The position numbers were made by a program, and so were the translations under genes. This document shows, in pieces, positions 8,611 to 17,493 of a stretch of 64,000 bases of DNA (position 1 is its first letter; every line of letters starts with the position of its first letter). The notes below the pieces were generated by a model. It ran no database searches and was not told where the DNA came from. It saw only the letters and a list, made by a program, of their open reading frames with translations. The stretch comes from an uncultured Clostridia bacterium (lineage in GTDB: Bacteria > Bacillota > Clostridia > Christensenellales > CALVMC01), in contig CALVMC010000001.1 of the NCBI GenBank assembly GCA_944342015.1, forward strand, positions 185,241 to 249,240, given 5' to 3'.

Positions 8611-9644
8611 CGAAGGAAATTAAAGTCGGAAATATTTATATCGGCGGAACAAATCCTGTAACCGTTCAAAGTATGACTAATACCAAAACGGAAGATAAAG
8701 AAAATACTTTAAAACAAATATGCAGGTTAAGCGAGGCGGGCGCAGACCTTGTGCGTATTGCCGTGCCCACCGTAGCGGCAGCCGGTGCCGTAAAATATCT
8801 GGTTCAGAATTCGCCCGTGCCGTTAATTGCAGATATTCATTATGATTACCGACTTGCTATCAAATGCGCTGAAAACGGTATAAGTAAAATAAGAATCAAT
8901 CCCGGCAATATTTCAAATAAAGAAAACCTTAAAAAATTGGTTGAAGTCCTGAAAGACAAGGATATTCCCGTCCGTATAGGAATTAACGGAGGATCTCTTG
9001 AAAAAGATATAGAAAAAATTTACGGTAACACCGCCGAAGCTCTTGTTATTAGCGCTATCAGAAACGCAGGTATTTTCGAAGAATTGGGGTTCAGTAAAAT
9101 TTGTCTTTCCGTAAAATCTTCCGATGTTTTAAAAACAATAGAAGCTTACAGATTGCTTTCGAAAAAATGCGATTATCCTTTGCATATCGGAATAACCGAA
9201 ACGGGTATTTTATCAAAAGGTATAATCAAGTCTTCGGTAGGAGTAGGAGCTTTACTTTCGGAAGGAATAGGCGACACTGTAAGAATATCGTTAACAGGAG
9301 ACCCCGTGAACGAAGTTGAAACTGCGGTAGAAATACTAAGATGTTTGCAGTTAAAAGAGAAAGGTATTGAAATAATTTCATGTCCCACTTGCGGAAGAAC
9401 GGAAATAGATGTAAAAGGTATTTCGGAAAAAATTTACGATGAATGTAAAAAAATAAATAAAAAACTTAAAATTGCAGTTATGGGTTGCTGCGTGAACGGA
9501 ATAGGAGAAGCAGGGGACGCCGACTTCGGAGTTGCGGGCGGGAAAAAAGAATCCATTATTTTTTATAAAGGAAATAAGATTAAAACCTGTCCCAACGATG
9601 AAATTTTGAAAGAACTGTTGAATTTAGTTGAAATATCAAATTAA
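8607..9644 (+). CDS. ispG: 4-hydroxy-3-methylbut-2-en-1-yl diphosphate synthase, 345 aa
   Basis: [4Fe-4S] enzyme of the MEP pathway. A TIM-barrel N-terminal part (VQSMTNT..., ADIHYDYRLA, IRINPGN) is followed by the C-terminal cluster domain with cysteines in ISCPTCGRTEID and the VMGCCVNGIGEA motif. Short, two-domain bacterial form. Overlaps rseP by 4 nt (ATGA) and closes the isoprenoid run. Confidence 0.97.
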   Translation: MTKEIKVGNIYIGGTNPVTVQSMTNTKTEDKENTLKQICRLSEAGADLVRIAVPTVAAAGAVKYLVQNSPVPLIADIHYDYRLAIKCAENGISKIRINPGNISNKENLKKLVEVLKDKDIPVRIGINGGSLEKDIEKIYGNTAEALVISAIRNAGIFEELGFSKICLSVKSSDVLKTIEAYRLLSKKCDYPLHIGITETGILSKGIIKSSVGVGALLSEGIGDTVRISLTGDPVNEVETAVEILRCLQLKEKGIEIISCPTCGRTEIDVKGISEKIYDECKKINKKLKIAVMGCCVNGIGEAGDADFGVAGGKKESIIFYKGNKIKTCPNDEILKELLNLVEISN

Positions 9645-9671
9645 ATATTTTATCCTTTAAACGGTGAAAAG

Positions 9672-11276
9672 ATGGACGCATTTTTGATAAAATTAAATGA
9701 AGAAACAAAAGAAAAATTCCATTACCTTAAAATAAAAGACGTGATTATCGATAAGTTTAAAAAAAGCGTCGATATAGATTTTTTTGTACCTGTAAAGTAT
9801 TACGATGAATTATCCAAGGAAGAGAACGGTAAATTATTGGAAAATGCTTCCAAAAAAATTCTTAACGGCTACAAGGTGAATTTAAGATTTTTTAAAATCG
9901 GAGAAAGTATTTTCGATATAAAAAAGACGGTATTGGATTTTTTCGAAACAAATTATTTATTTGCCTTTAAATCTATTAAAAACGAAGATGTGGAAGTGAA
10001 CGAAAGCGAAAACGGTTCAAAAACAGTTACTATTTATTTGGACAGCGGTTTTTATTCATATATAAAAAATAAAAATACAGATAAAGAGTTAGCTAAATAT
10101 CTTTCCGATTATTTTACCGATAGTTTCAGAATTCAGATAATAGAAAAAAAATCAAACGATTTAACTTTAATTGCAAATGAATTAAATAATTTTATTCCGG
10201 ATTTATCGGAAGACAACGAAATAATTATTACCGAAAGTCAACCTGTAATAGGTAAAAAAATAATTTCTTCTCCCATAAGAATTTCTTCCGTTGAAGGGGT
10301 AAAACAGGGAATAGTTTTTTGCGGTAAAGTTAAATTGCTCACAAAAAGGGAATATAAAGAAAAACAAGGTTGTTTTTTCACCTTTGTTTTAGACGATTAT
10401 TCTGCAAGCATAAATGTAAAATATTTTCCTAAAACCGAAAATTCCGAAAACGCTTTCGATAAAATGATTAAAGAAAATTCTCAGGTAAAATGTTTCGGCA
10501 ATATAGTTATGGATAAGTTTACAAATAAACCGGCTTATATGATTTCAAATATCGAGCTATGTGTAATAGATGAAAATTCATTAAAACAAATTAAAAAATT
10601 TGCGGTGGAAAAAAAGAACTATCAATATGTATTTCCGAAAGAATATGTGGAATATTCGCAACAAAATCTTTTTGTTAAAGAAGAAAAAACAGATATCCCC
10701 GAAGATATTAAAAATAAGGTTTTTGTCGTATTCGATCTTGAAACTACGGGTTTATATCCTACGGGAAATCCTCACGAAGAAAATTCCGAACCCGATAAAA
10801 TAATAGAAATCGGCGCTGTTAAAATAAAAGACGGAAAACTAACCGAAACATTCGAAACTTTCGTAAATCCTAAAATGCATATTCCCGAAACGGCAACCAA
10901 AGTCAACAATATAAAAGACGACGATGTCAAAGATTCGCCCGATATAAAAAAGGTTCTTCCCGATTTCTATAAGTTTACAAGAGGGGCTTCGATTATTGCC
11001 CATAACGCATCTTTCGATATGAGTTTTATTTACGAGGAAGCAAAAAAACAGAATTATCATTTCGATAATGAAATAATCGATACCTTAACAGAAGCGAAAA
11101 AAGATAAAATTCTTTCGGTTTATCTTAGCAGATTTTCTCTTCAAAGTATATGCGCTTTTTACGGAATAGAGCAAAAAAACGCTCACCGTGCTTTGGATGA
11201 CGCAATTTGCACCGCAAAAGTTTTTATCAATATGAAAAAAAATTATATTCCCGATAACTTTAAGGATAAAGTATAA
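9672..11276 (+). CDS. PolC-derived protein: N-terminal region + OB fold + DnaQ-type 3'-5' exonuclease, no polymerase, 534 aa
   Basis: Sits exactly where full-length polC (about 1400 aa) lies in Firmicutes, between the ispG end of the uppS run and rimP. Residues 1-190 look like the PolC N-terminal domain, about 210-300 like the PolC OB fold (GIVFCGKVKLLTKRE...FTFVLDDYSASINVKYF), and about 345-525 form a DnaQ/DEDDh exonuclease with all motifs: DLETTG (D355, E357), HNASFD (444-449) and HRALDDA (H505, D510). There is no HLHT-type PHP motif between OB and exonuclease, and the stop comes right after the exonuclease. PHP, polymerase and fingers are absent from the window. Likely a proofreading or repair exonuclease retained at the polC locus (inference). 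The start uses GGTG-AAAAG-ATG. Confidence 0.85.
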   Translation: MDAFLIKLNEETKEKFHYLKIKDVIIDKFKKSVDIDFFVPVKYYDELSKEENGKLLENASKKILNGYKVNLRFFKIGESIFDIKKTVLDFFETNYLFAFKSIKNEDVEVNESENGSKTVTIYLDSGFYSYIKNKNTDKELAKYLSDYFTDSFRIQIIEKKSNDLTLIANELNNFIPDLSEDNEIIITESQPVIGKKIISSPIRISSVEGVKQGIVFCGKVKLLTKREYKEKQGCFFTFVLDDYSASINVKYFPKTENSENAFDKMIKENSQVKCFGNIVMDKFTNKPAYMISNIELCVIDENSLKQIKKFAVEKKNYQYVFPKEYVEYSQQNLFVKEEKTDIPEDIKNKVFVVFDLETTGLYPTGNPHEENSEPDKIIEIGAVKIKDGKLTETFETFVNPKMHIPETATKVNNIKDDDVKDSPDIKKVLPDFYKFTRGASIIAHNASFDMSFIYEEAKKQNYHFDNEIIDTLTEAKKDKILSVYLSRFSLQSICAFYGIEQKNAHRALDDAICTAKVFINMKKNYIPDNFKDKV

Positions 11277-11306
11277 TTTATTTTATTTTAAATATAATTA
11301 AAACAG

Positions 11307-11335
11307 TTGCATAAATATTTTTTTTATGTTAATAT
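11307..11335 (+). promoter_or_regulatory. SigA-type promoter of the rimP-nusA-infB operon
   Basis: The -35 box TTGCAT (11307-11312), a 17-nt spacer and the -10 box TAATAT (11330-11335) lie between the PolC-like gene and the rimP leader hairpin. Confidence 0.6.
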
Positions 11336-11350
11336 CATATTGTAATTTCT

Positions 11351-11382
11351 TTAAGGGAGCGGCAAACCGCTCCCTTAAATTT
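11351..11382 (+). promoter_or_regulatory. Strong leader hairpin (possible attenuator) before rimP
   Basis: A perfect 12-bp inverted repeat, TTAAGGGAGCGG / CCGCTCCCTTAA (11351-11362 and 11367-11378), has a CAAA loop and is followed by ATTTTG. It lies downstream of the promoter at 11307-11335 and ends only 18 nt before the rimP ATG. The U-tract is short (four T), so it may be a weak terminator, an attenuator controlled by NusA, or a 5'-end stabiliser. It could also end transcripts of the upstream PolC-like gene. Confidence 0.7.
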
Positions 11383-11396
11383 TGAATGAGGTACTT

Positions 11397-11858
11397 ATGT
11401 CAAAAATTGCAGACTCGGTAAAAGAAGCTGCCGACAAACTTGCATCAGAATTAGGTTACGAAATCGTAGATATCGAATATGCAAAAAAATATTCGCAAAT
11501 GAATCTTACCTTTGTACTATACAAAAAAGATGGTATAGATTTAAACGACTGCGAAAATTTTCATAAAAGAATAAGCGATATTCTTGACGAACTCGATCCG
11601 ACAAACGGGGAACCTTATATTTTAAATGTATCTTCAATGGGATTGGACAGACCTATTAAAACCGATGACGATTTAAGAAGAAATCTTAACTTAAAAGTGG
11701 AAATTTCTCTTTATGTTCCTGTTAACAAAAAAAAGAAATTTCAGGGTACTGTCGTAAGCTATGATAAAGATACGGTTACAATATCCGATAATGAAGAAAA
11801 CAAATTGATTTTAAACAGAAAAGATATAGCCCTTATGAAACCGGCTATCGATTTTTAG
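11397..11858 (+). CDS. rimP: Ribosome maturation factor RimP, 153 aa
   Basis: Assists 30S assembly. The N-terminal domain contains GYEIVDIEYAKK, the CENFHKRISDILDE helix and YILNVSSMGLDRPIK (the S-S-P-G-[LI]-[DE]-R-P motif with M for P), then an Sm-like C-terminal barrel. I take the ATG at 11397, preceded by TGAGGT, over an in-frame TTG at 11382 that lies within the run following the hairpin. It is followed after 9 bp by nusA in the conserved rimP-nusA-rnpM-infB order. Confidence 0.95.
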   Translation: MSKIADSVKEAADKLASELGYEIVDIEYAKKYSQMNLTFVLYKKDGIDLNDCENFHKRISDILDELDPTNGEPYILNVSSMGLDRPIKTDDDLRRNLNLKVEISLYVPVNKKKKFQGTVVSYDKDTVTISDNEENKLILNRKDIALMKPAIDF

Positions 11859-11867
11859 GAGGAAACA

Positions 11868-12968
11868 ATGGTTAACAAAGACTTTTTTGCAGCTCTTGAT
11901 TTATTAGAGAAGGAAAAGAAAATCAAAAAAGAACTTTTGATTGAATCTTTGGAAGCAGGATTGGCTTCTGCTTTTAAAAGAGAATACGGAGAAAGCAGAC
12001 AGGTTACTGTTTCGCTTAATGAAGAAACCGCCACTATTAAAGTTGTCGCTTACAGAACGGTAGTAGAAGAAGTGGATGACTACGATAAGGAAATTTCTTT
12101 GGAAGAGGCGCAAGAAATCAATCCGGAATACAAAGTAGGCGATTTGGTGACCGAAGATGTAACTCCGAAAGATTTTTCCCGTATTGCCGCTCAGACTGCA
12201 AAACAAGTTATTATACAGAGAATTAACGACGCTCAAAAAGAAATTATAATGAATGAAATGAGCGAAAGAGAAGGCGAGATACTTAATGCCGTTGTAAGAA
12301 GAGTTGAAGGAAACAATGTATTTATGGAAATGATAGGAAGCCAAATGGAAGCTATACTTATGCCGTCCGATCAGATTTTCGGAGAAAAATACAATGTAAA
12401 CGATACTTTCAAAGTTTATGTAAAAAGAGTAAAAGAAGGGACTCACGGCGCTCAGGTTATTGTTTCGAGGGCAGCTGCGGGTTTTGTAAAAAGACTTTTC
12501 GAACTTGAAGTTCCCGAAATTAAAGCGGGTCTTGTAGTAATTAAAAGCATTGCAAGAGAAGCAGGTTACAGAACAAAGCTTTCCGTTTACAGCGATGACC
12601 CTAATGTCGATGCCATAGGCGCTTGTATAGGTCAGAAAGGAACTAGAATCAACGCCATTGTAGCCGAGCTGAACGGCGAAAAAATAGATATAGTCGAGTG
12701 GTGCGCTGACCCTGTTGAATACATTGCCCGTTCGTTAAGTCCTGCAAAAGTTCAGATGGTACAAATTAACGAAGAAGAAAAAACTGCAAAGGCAATCGTA
12801 GAAGACAGCAAACTGTCACTTGCAATAGGCAGAAACGGACAAAATGTCCGTCTTGCGGCAAAACTTACCGGTTGGAAAATAGACGTTAAACCGTATTCTT
12901 CCTTAACTGTTTTCGAAACGGAAGACGGCGGCGTTGAGGTCGCAAGTCAGAGCGTCGAGGAAAACTAA
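11868..12968 (+). CDS. nusA: Transcription termination/antitermination factor NusA, 366 aa
   Basis: RNA polymerase-binding factor. Order of domains: NusA N-terminal domain (1-125, with FFAALDLLEKEKKIKKELLIESLEAGL), S1 (about 135-200, AVVRRVEGNNVFMEM) and two KH domains (about 205-345, including DAIGACIGQKGTRINAIV and LAIGRNGQNVRLAAKLTGW). It lacks the C-terminal acidic repeats of E. coli NusA, as is usual in Firmicutes. TAGGAGGAAACA is a strong ribosome site. nusA may act on the rimP leader hairpin. Confidence 0.97.
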   Translation: MVNKDFFAALDLLEKEKKIKKELLIESLEAGLASAFKREYGESRQVTVSLNEETATIKVVAYRTVVEEVDDYDKEISLEEAQEINPEYKVGDLVTEDVTPKDFSRIAAQTAKQVIIQRINDAQKEIIMNEMSEREGEILNAVVRRVEGNNVFMEMIGSQMEAILMPSDQIFGEKYNVNDTFKVYVKRVKEGTHGAQVIVSRAAAGFVKRLFELEVPEIKAGLVVIKSIAREAGYRTKLSVYSDDPNVDAIGACIGQKGTRINAIVAELNGEKIDIVEWCADPVEYIARSLSPAKVQMVQINEEEKTAKAIVEDSKLSLAIGRNGQNVRLAAKLTGWKIDVKPYSSLTVFETEDGGVEVASQSVEEN

Positions 12969-13015
12969 TTTAAGAACTCGGAAAGTAGTTTGATTGGAGC
13001 AATTAAAGTAGAGAT

Positions 13016-13288
13016 ATGTCGTCCGAAAATAAATTAACCGAAAGAATGTGTATTGCATGCAGACAAATGAAAGATAAAAAAGAACTTTTAAGAATTGTCA
13101 AATGCAAAGACGGAACCGTAAAAACAGACAAAAGCGGTAAAGCACAAGGAAGGGGCGCATATATCTGTAAGAATAAAAATTGTATGGAAAAATGCATTAA
13201 AAGTAAATTGTTAAACAAGGCTTTTAAATGTCAGTTGGAAAATGAAATATACGATATTATAAAAAAGGAAATAGAAATTAATGGGTAA
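13016..13288 (+). CDS. rnpM: RNase P modulator RnpM (YlxR family), 90 aa
   Basis: YlxR-family RNA-binding protein; the Bacillus member was shown to bind RNase P RNA. Family signature R-M-C-I-A-C-R-Q-M-K-D-K-K-E-L-L-R-I-V is at the N-terminus, followed by GKAQGRGAYICKNKNCMEK. Residues C-x2-C and a second cysteine pair are present. Overlaps the next gene by 8 nt. Confidence 0.93.
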   Translation: MSSENKLTERMCIACRQMKDKKELLRIVKCKDGTVKTDKSGKAQGRGAYICKNKNCMEKCIKSKLLNKAFKCQLENEIYDIIKKEIEING

Positions 13289-13589
13289 TATCGATGCGTA
13301 TATAGGTTTTTCAATTAAATCGGGAAAGATTCTTTTAGGCTATGACGCACTTGAAATAAAACCTTATAAAGCCAAAATAGTTTTGTTTTCCGACGATTTG
13401 AGTCAGAACTCAGTCGATAAAGTAATTAATTTAAAATCCAAATATGATTTTAAATTATACAGGATAAAAAACGAATATTTTAAAGGCTTTATTAAAAAAG
13501 ATAATTGTAAACTTATTGCTTTAACTGACGGCGAACTTTCAAAAGCCGTCGAACAAAATATAGACAATATATTTGCGGAGGTATTGTAA
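13281..13589 (+). CDS. L7Ae/L30e-family protein (YlxQ-like), 102 aa
   Basis: Small alpha-beta-alpha protein in the ylxQ position between rnpM and infB. The family binds kink-turn RNA. The sequence is divergent: SIKSGKILLGYDALEI corresponds to the conserved G-K-[LV]-x-x-G-x-x-x-x start, and VLFSDDLSQNSVDKV and KLIALTD to the core strands. Assignment rests mainly on position and this pattern. Its stop codon abuts the TTG start of infB. Confidence 0.75.
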   Translation: MGNIDAYIGFSIKSGKILLGYDALEIKPYKAKIVLFSDDLSQNSVDKVINLKSKYDFKLYRIKNEYFKGFIKKDNCKLIALTDGELSKAVEQNIDNIFAEVL

Positions 13590-16199
13590 TTGAATAATAC
13601 GGGTAGTAAATCGGAACAGCTTGAAAATATCAAAGCTCTTTCTTCGTTTGAAAGCGTTAAATTAAATTCTTACATTGAAAATGTCAAGAAGTCCAAAGCA
13701 AAATTAGTGGAGCTCGAAGCTAAATTCAGAGATCTGCTTTCAGTGCAAATTGCAAAAGGCAGCGAAGTTGAAGAAGACAAAAAAAATCAGAATAAAATTT
13801 CCGATAAAAGACAAATTAAGGCAGTTCAGGAAAAAGATTTTTCAAGTGTTTCGGAAACTGAAAAATCCAAAGAAGTAAAAGAAGTAAAAACGGAAAATTT
13901 AAAAAACGAAGATGTAAATGAAACTGTTGCGCCGGACGAAAAGAAAAAAGAAAAAGCCAGTTTCATAGTTTCGAGAAATGTCGATGAATATAAGGCTCAG
14001 AACAATATCGGCACAGTTTCTCAGAACAAAAAAATCGCTAACAATACCTGGCAAAGGCCGCAGTATACTCCGAATACCCGCAATTCAAGATTTAATAATA
14101 ACAGAACGGATGAAAACAGACCCCGTGATTATTCTCAAAATCAGAACAGAGGGCAGTTTGCTTCTGCCAATAAAAACTTTATTCAGAAATTGGAACCCGT
14201 TCCCGTTTCTCAAAGCGGAAACAGGATGGCCGATAAAGAAATAGCAAAAAGAAAACTTAATGAAAAACTTAACGGCGATAAAAAAATCGCAAGCAAAAAA
14301 ACATTAATTAAAAAAGGTTTCGTTAATGTCGATACTCCTATAAATCTCGAAGACGAGGATTATGTAAGAACTTATAAATTAAAGAAACAGAAAAAGTCTT
14401 CAAGCGAAATTCCCGTAACGGTAATCGAGAGCGCAGTTGTAACAAGCGATAAATTCACAATAAAGCATTTAAGCGAAAAAATAGGAAAAACGGCGGTTGA
14501 GATTATAAAAAAACTTTTTATTCTCGGCTTCAATAAAACTATAAACGAGAGTATCGATTTCGATGTAGCTCAGCTGGTTGCCGACGAACTCGGAGTAAAA
14601 CTCGAACTTAAAATGGAAAAGAGTTCGGAAGATAAAATCAACGATTTGCTTCTCGTAAACAACGAAAAAGACGAAGTTTTAGTAGAAAGACCTCCTGTCG
14701 TCACTATTATGGGTCATGTAGACCACGGTAAAACTTCACTACTTGATTATATCAGAAAATCCAATGTCGTAAGTTCGGAAGCCGGCGGTATAACTCAGCA
14801 TATAGGTGCATACACAGTTACGCATAACGGGAAACCGATTACATTTTTAGATACACCCGGTCACGAAGCATTTACCGCCATGAGACAGAGAGGTGCTCAG
14901 GCTACCGATATTGCCGTAATTGTCGTTGCAGGCGACGACGGCGTAATGCCTCAGACAATCGAAGCAATAAATCACGCAAAAGGTGCTAACGTTTCTATAA
15001 TAATTGCAATTACTAAAATCGATAAACCTAATTGCGATGTTGAAAAAATAAAACAGCAGCTTACAAGTCACGATATATTACCCGAAGAATGGGGCGGAGA
15101 TGCAATAGTTGTTCCTCTTTCGTCTAAAAGCGGTCAAGGTGTAGACAAGTTACTTGAAAGCATTTTATTGGTTGCCGAAATCAAAGAACTTAAAGCTAAT
15201 CCGAAAAGATTTGCGCAAGGCGTTATAATCGAAGCAAAACTCGATAAGGGTAAGGGGCCTGTTGCCACCGTGCTTGTCCAGAACGGAACTTTAAAAATTT
15301 CAAATTATATTATTGCCGGAACTTCTATGGGAAGGGTAAGGGCAATGATAGACGACAAAGGTAAGAATGTAAAATCGGCAGGTCCTTCCGTTCCCGTTTC
15401 GATTTTAGGCTTTAACGATGTTCCTAATGCAGGCGATATATTGTTTGCAATGAACGATGAAAAACTTATAAAACAGGTTCTCGAAGAAAGATTGTATAAA
15501 GAAAAATCTGAAATGAGTTCCACAACTTCAAATAAGAGCCTCGAAGATATGTTTAAAAATATGGCAGATAACGAACTTAAACACCTTAATGTTATAATTA
15601 AAGGCGATGTCCAGGGTTCTGTGGAAGCCATTAAAGAATCTTTGATAAAAATGTCTGACGAAATGGCGTCCGAAGGCGTCAAGATAAGCATAGTACACAG
15701 TGCAGTCGGCGCAGTAACCGAATCCGATATTATGCTCGCAGATACGACAAATTCAATCGTAATCGCATTTAATGTAAGACCCGACAACAATGCGAGAACT
15801 TTGGCTGAAAGGGTTAAAGTAGATATAAAATCTTATAGAATCATTTATGACATTATAAACGATATTAAGCTTGCCTTAAAAGGATTATTTGAACCTAAAT
15901 TCGTTGAAAATATTATCGGACACGCCGAAGTCAGAAATACTTTTAAAGTTCCTAACGTCGGAATTATCGCAGGTTCTTATGTTACGGACGGTAAAATTAT
16001 AAGAGGAGCAAAAGCAAGACTGTTAAGAGATAATATTATAATCTGCGATACGACGATTGCTTCTTTAAGAAGATTTAAAGATGACGCAAAAGAAGTAGCT
16101 TCCGGATACGAATGCGGAATAGGTCTTGAAAATTTCAGCGATATCAAAGAAAAAGACATTATCGAAGTTTATTCAATCGAACAAGAGGAAGTTAAATGA
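13590..16199 (+). CDS. infB: Translation initiation factor IF-2, 869 aa
   Basis: GTPase that places fMet-tRNA on the ribosome. A long, Lys/Glu/Asn-rich disordered N-terminal region (to about residue 270) is followed by the IF2 N-domain (KFTIKHLSEKIGKTAVEIIKKLF...), the G domain with GHVDHGKTS (G1), DTPGHEAF (G3) and TKID (G4), and domains II-IV to the C-terminus. The start is TTG, immediately after the preceding stop, with GGAGG 10 nt upstream. No closer ATG fits. Confidence 0.97.
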   Translation: MNNTGSKSEQLENIKALSSFESVKLNSYIENVKKSKAKLVELEAKFRDLLSVQIAKGSEVEEDKKNQNKISDKRQIKAVQEKDFSSVSETEKSKEVKEVKTENLKNEDVNETVAPDEKKKEKASFIVSRNVDEYKAQNNIGTVSQNKKIANNTWQRPQYTPNTRNSRFNNNRTDENRPRDYSQNQNRGQFASANKNFIQKLEPVPVSQSGNRMADKEIAKRKLNEKLNGDKKIASKKTLIKKGFVNVDTPINLEDEDYVRTYKLKKQKKSSSEIPVTVIESAVVTSDKFTIKHLSEKIGKTAVEIIKKLFILGFNKTINESIDFDVAQLVADELGVKLELKMEKSSEDKINDLLLVNNEKDEVLVERPPVVTIMGHVDHGKTSLLDYIRKSNVVSSEAGGITQHIGAYTVTHNGKPITFLDTPGHEAFTAMRQRGAQATDIAVIVVAGDDGVMPQTIEAINHAKGANVSIIIAITKIDKPNCDVEKIKQQLTSHDILPEEWGGDAIVVPLSSKSGQGVDKLLESILLVAEIKELKANPKRFAQGVIIEAKLDKGKGPVATVLVQNGTLKISNYIIAGTSMGRVRAMIDDKGKNVKSAGPSVPVSILGFNDVPNAGDILFAMNDEKLIKQVLEERLYKEKSEMSSTTSNKSLEDMFKNMADNELKHLNVIIKGDVQGSVEAIKESLIKMSDEMASEGVKISIVHSAVGAVTESDIMLADTTNSIVIAFNVRPDNNARTLAERVKVDIKSYRIIYDIINDIKLALKGLFEPKFVENIIGHAEVRNTFKVPNVGIIAGSYVTDGKIIRGAKARLLRDNIIICDTTIASLRRFKDDAKEVASGYECGIGLENFSDIKEKDIIEVYSIEQEEVK

Positions 16200-16546
16200 A
16201 CAGAATAGAACGCATTAATTCCGAAATGCAAAAATTAATTGCTTCGATTATTGCCGAAGAAATCAATAATCCCAAAATCAAAAGCGGCCTTATCAGCGTC
16301 ATTAAAGTGGATACGACAGCCGATTTAAAACAGTCAAAAGTCTATATAAGCGTGGTAGGAAACGACGAAAAAGCCATTTTCGATTCAATTGTGCAAGCCG
16401 GCGGCTTTATCCGTTCCTCTCTTTCTAAAAAAATGGATATCCGAACGATACCCGAACTTATATTTATTTGCGATAATTCAATCGAATATGCTGCGCATAT
16501 TTCTAAACTTATTGACGATATACACAAAAAGGAAAATTCCAAATGA
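16196..16546 (+). CDS. rbfA: Ribosome-binding factor A, 116 aa
   Basis: KH-fold 30S maturation factor. RIERINSEMQKLIASIIAEEINNPKI and the VISVIKVDTTADLKQSKVYISVVG-type strand pair are typical (seen as LISVIKVDTTADLKQSKVYI). Overlaps infB by 4 nt and the next gene by 4 nt. Length is normal. Confidence 0.95.
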   Translation: MNRIERINSEMQKLIASIIAEEINNPKIKSGLISVIKVDTTADLKQSKVYISVVGNDEKAIFDSIVQAGGFIRSSLSKKMDIRTIPELIFICDNSIEYAAHISKLIDDIHKKENSK

Positions 16547-17493
16547 TTAATGCTATTAATGAAATAAAAAAAAGTAAAAAAATAGCAATCTTTTCTCATA
16601 TCAATCCTGACGGCGATACTTACGGTTCCGGACTTTCCTTATATCTCTTTTTAAAAAAAGACGGTAAAGACGTTTTTTTATTCTGTGACGGTAAAGCCGG
16701 TTTCAGATTTGAAAATTTAAATAATATTGATTTATATAACAGTAAATCAGATTCCTACTACGATTTAGCAATCGCTGTTGATTGCAGCGATATTGCAAGA
16801 CTTGGAAAATATGTGACCGAATTCGATAAAGCTAAAAAATCGATAGTATTCGACCACCACGCAGTATATGAAAAATTTACAGATATTACCGTAAGAGACG
16901 CCAAGGCAAGTTCAAATTGTGAAATTGTCCTTAATTTTATGGAAAATTACAATAAAACTCTTATCGATAAAGAAATAGCCGAACTTCTTTATATGGGTAT
17001 GGTAACCGATAACGGAATATTTTCTTATGATTCCGTAACAGGGGAAACCTTCATTTGCGCATCCCGACTTTTTGAATACGGTATCGATAATTATAAAATT
17101 TCTTATGAGTATTTCGTAAAAACCACACAGGAAATTTTTAATTTAAAAAACAGGGTTTTATCCCGTACCAGATTTTATGAGGATGACAAAATAGGTCTGA
17201 TTTACTTTACCAAAAAAGATTTTGAAGAATGTAAAACTCAACCTGAAAATACCTCCGGAATAATAAATAATGTGCTTAATATCGATAAAATATTGATAGC
17301 GATATCGGTAGTACAGATTGAAAATAATTCTTATAGAGTGAGTATCAGAACAAAAGCGCCTTACGACGCTTCGAAAATTGCTGTTTCTTTCGGTGGTGGC
17401 GGACATATAAGAGCTGCGGGATGCAGAATATCCGGTTTTATGGAGGATGTAATAGACAAGCTTGTAAGGGCTTCGTCGCTCGAATTATTATGA
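16543..17493 (+). CDS. nrnA: DHH-family phosphoesterase NrnA (oligoribonuclease / pAp phosphatase), 316 aa
   Basis: Degrades nano-RNA and 3'-phosphoadenosine-5'-phosphate. DHH domain: SHINPDGDTYGSGL, DCSD and the FDHHAVY motif. C-terminal DHHA1 domain ends with the GGGGHIRAAG motif. This gene commonly lies between rbfA and truB in Firmicutes, as here. Overlaps rbfA and truB by 4 nt each. Confidence 0.95.
   Translation: MINAINEIKKSKKIAIFSHINPDGDTYGSGLSLYLFLKKDGKDVFLFCDGKAGFRFENLNNIDLYNSKSDSYYDLAIAVDCSDIARLGKYVTEFDKAKKSIVFDHHAVYEKFTDITVRDAKASSNCEIVLNFMENYNKTLIDKEIAELLYMGMVTDNGIFSYDSVTGETFICASRLFEYGIDNYKISYEYFVKTTQEIFNLKNRVLSRTRFYEDDKIGLIYFTKKDFEECKTQPENTSGIINNVLNIDKILIAISVVQIENNSYRVSIRTKAPYDASKIAVSFGGGGHIRAAGCRISGFMEDVIDKLVRASSLELL

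Noticed and set aside
11904..12446. A 180-codon open frame on the minus strand opposite nusA
   Set aside because: Antisense to a clear nusA gene, with low-complexity Phe/Ser/Tyr composition typical of a reversed coding sequence; no ribosome site or family match.
15305..15790. A 161-codon minus-strand open frame opposite infB
   Set aside because: Lies entirely in the infB coding region and has the Ser/Ile/Leu-rich composition of a shadow frame; no start signals.
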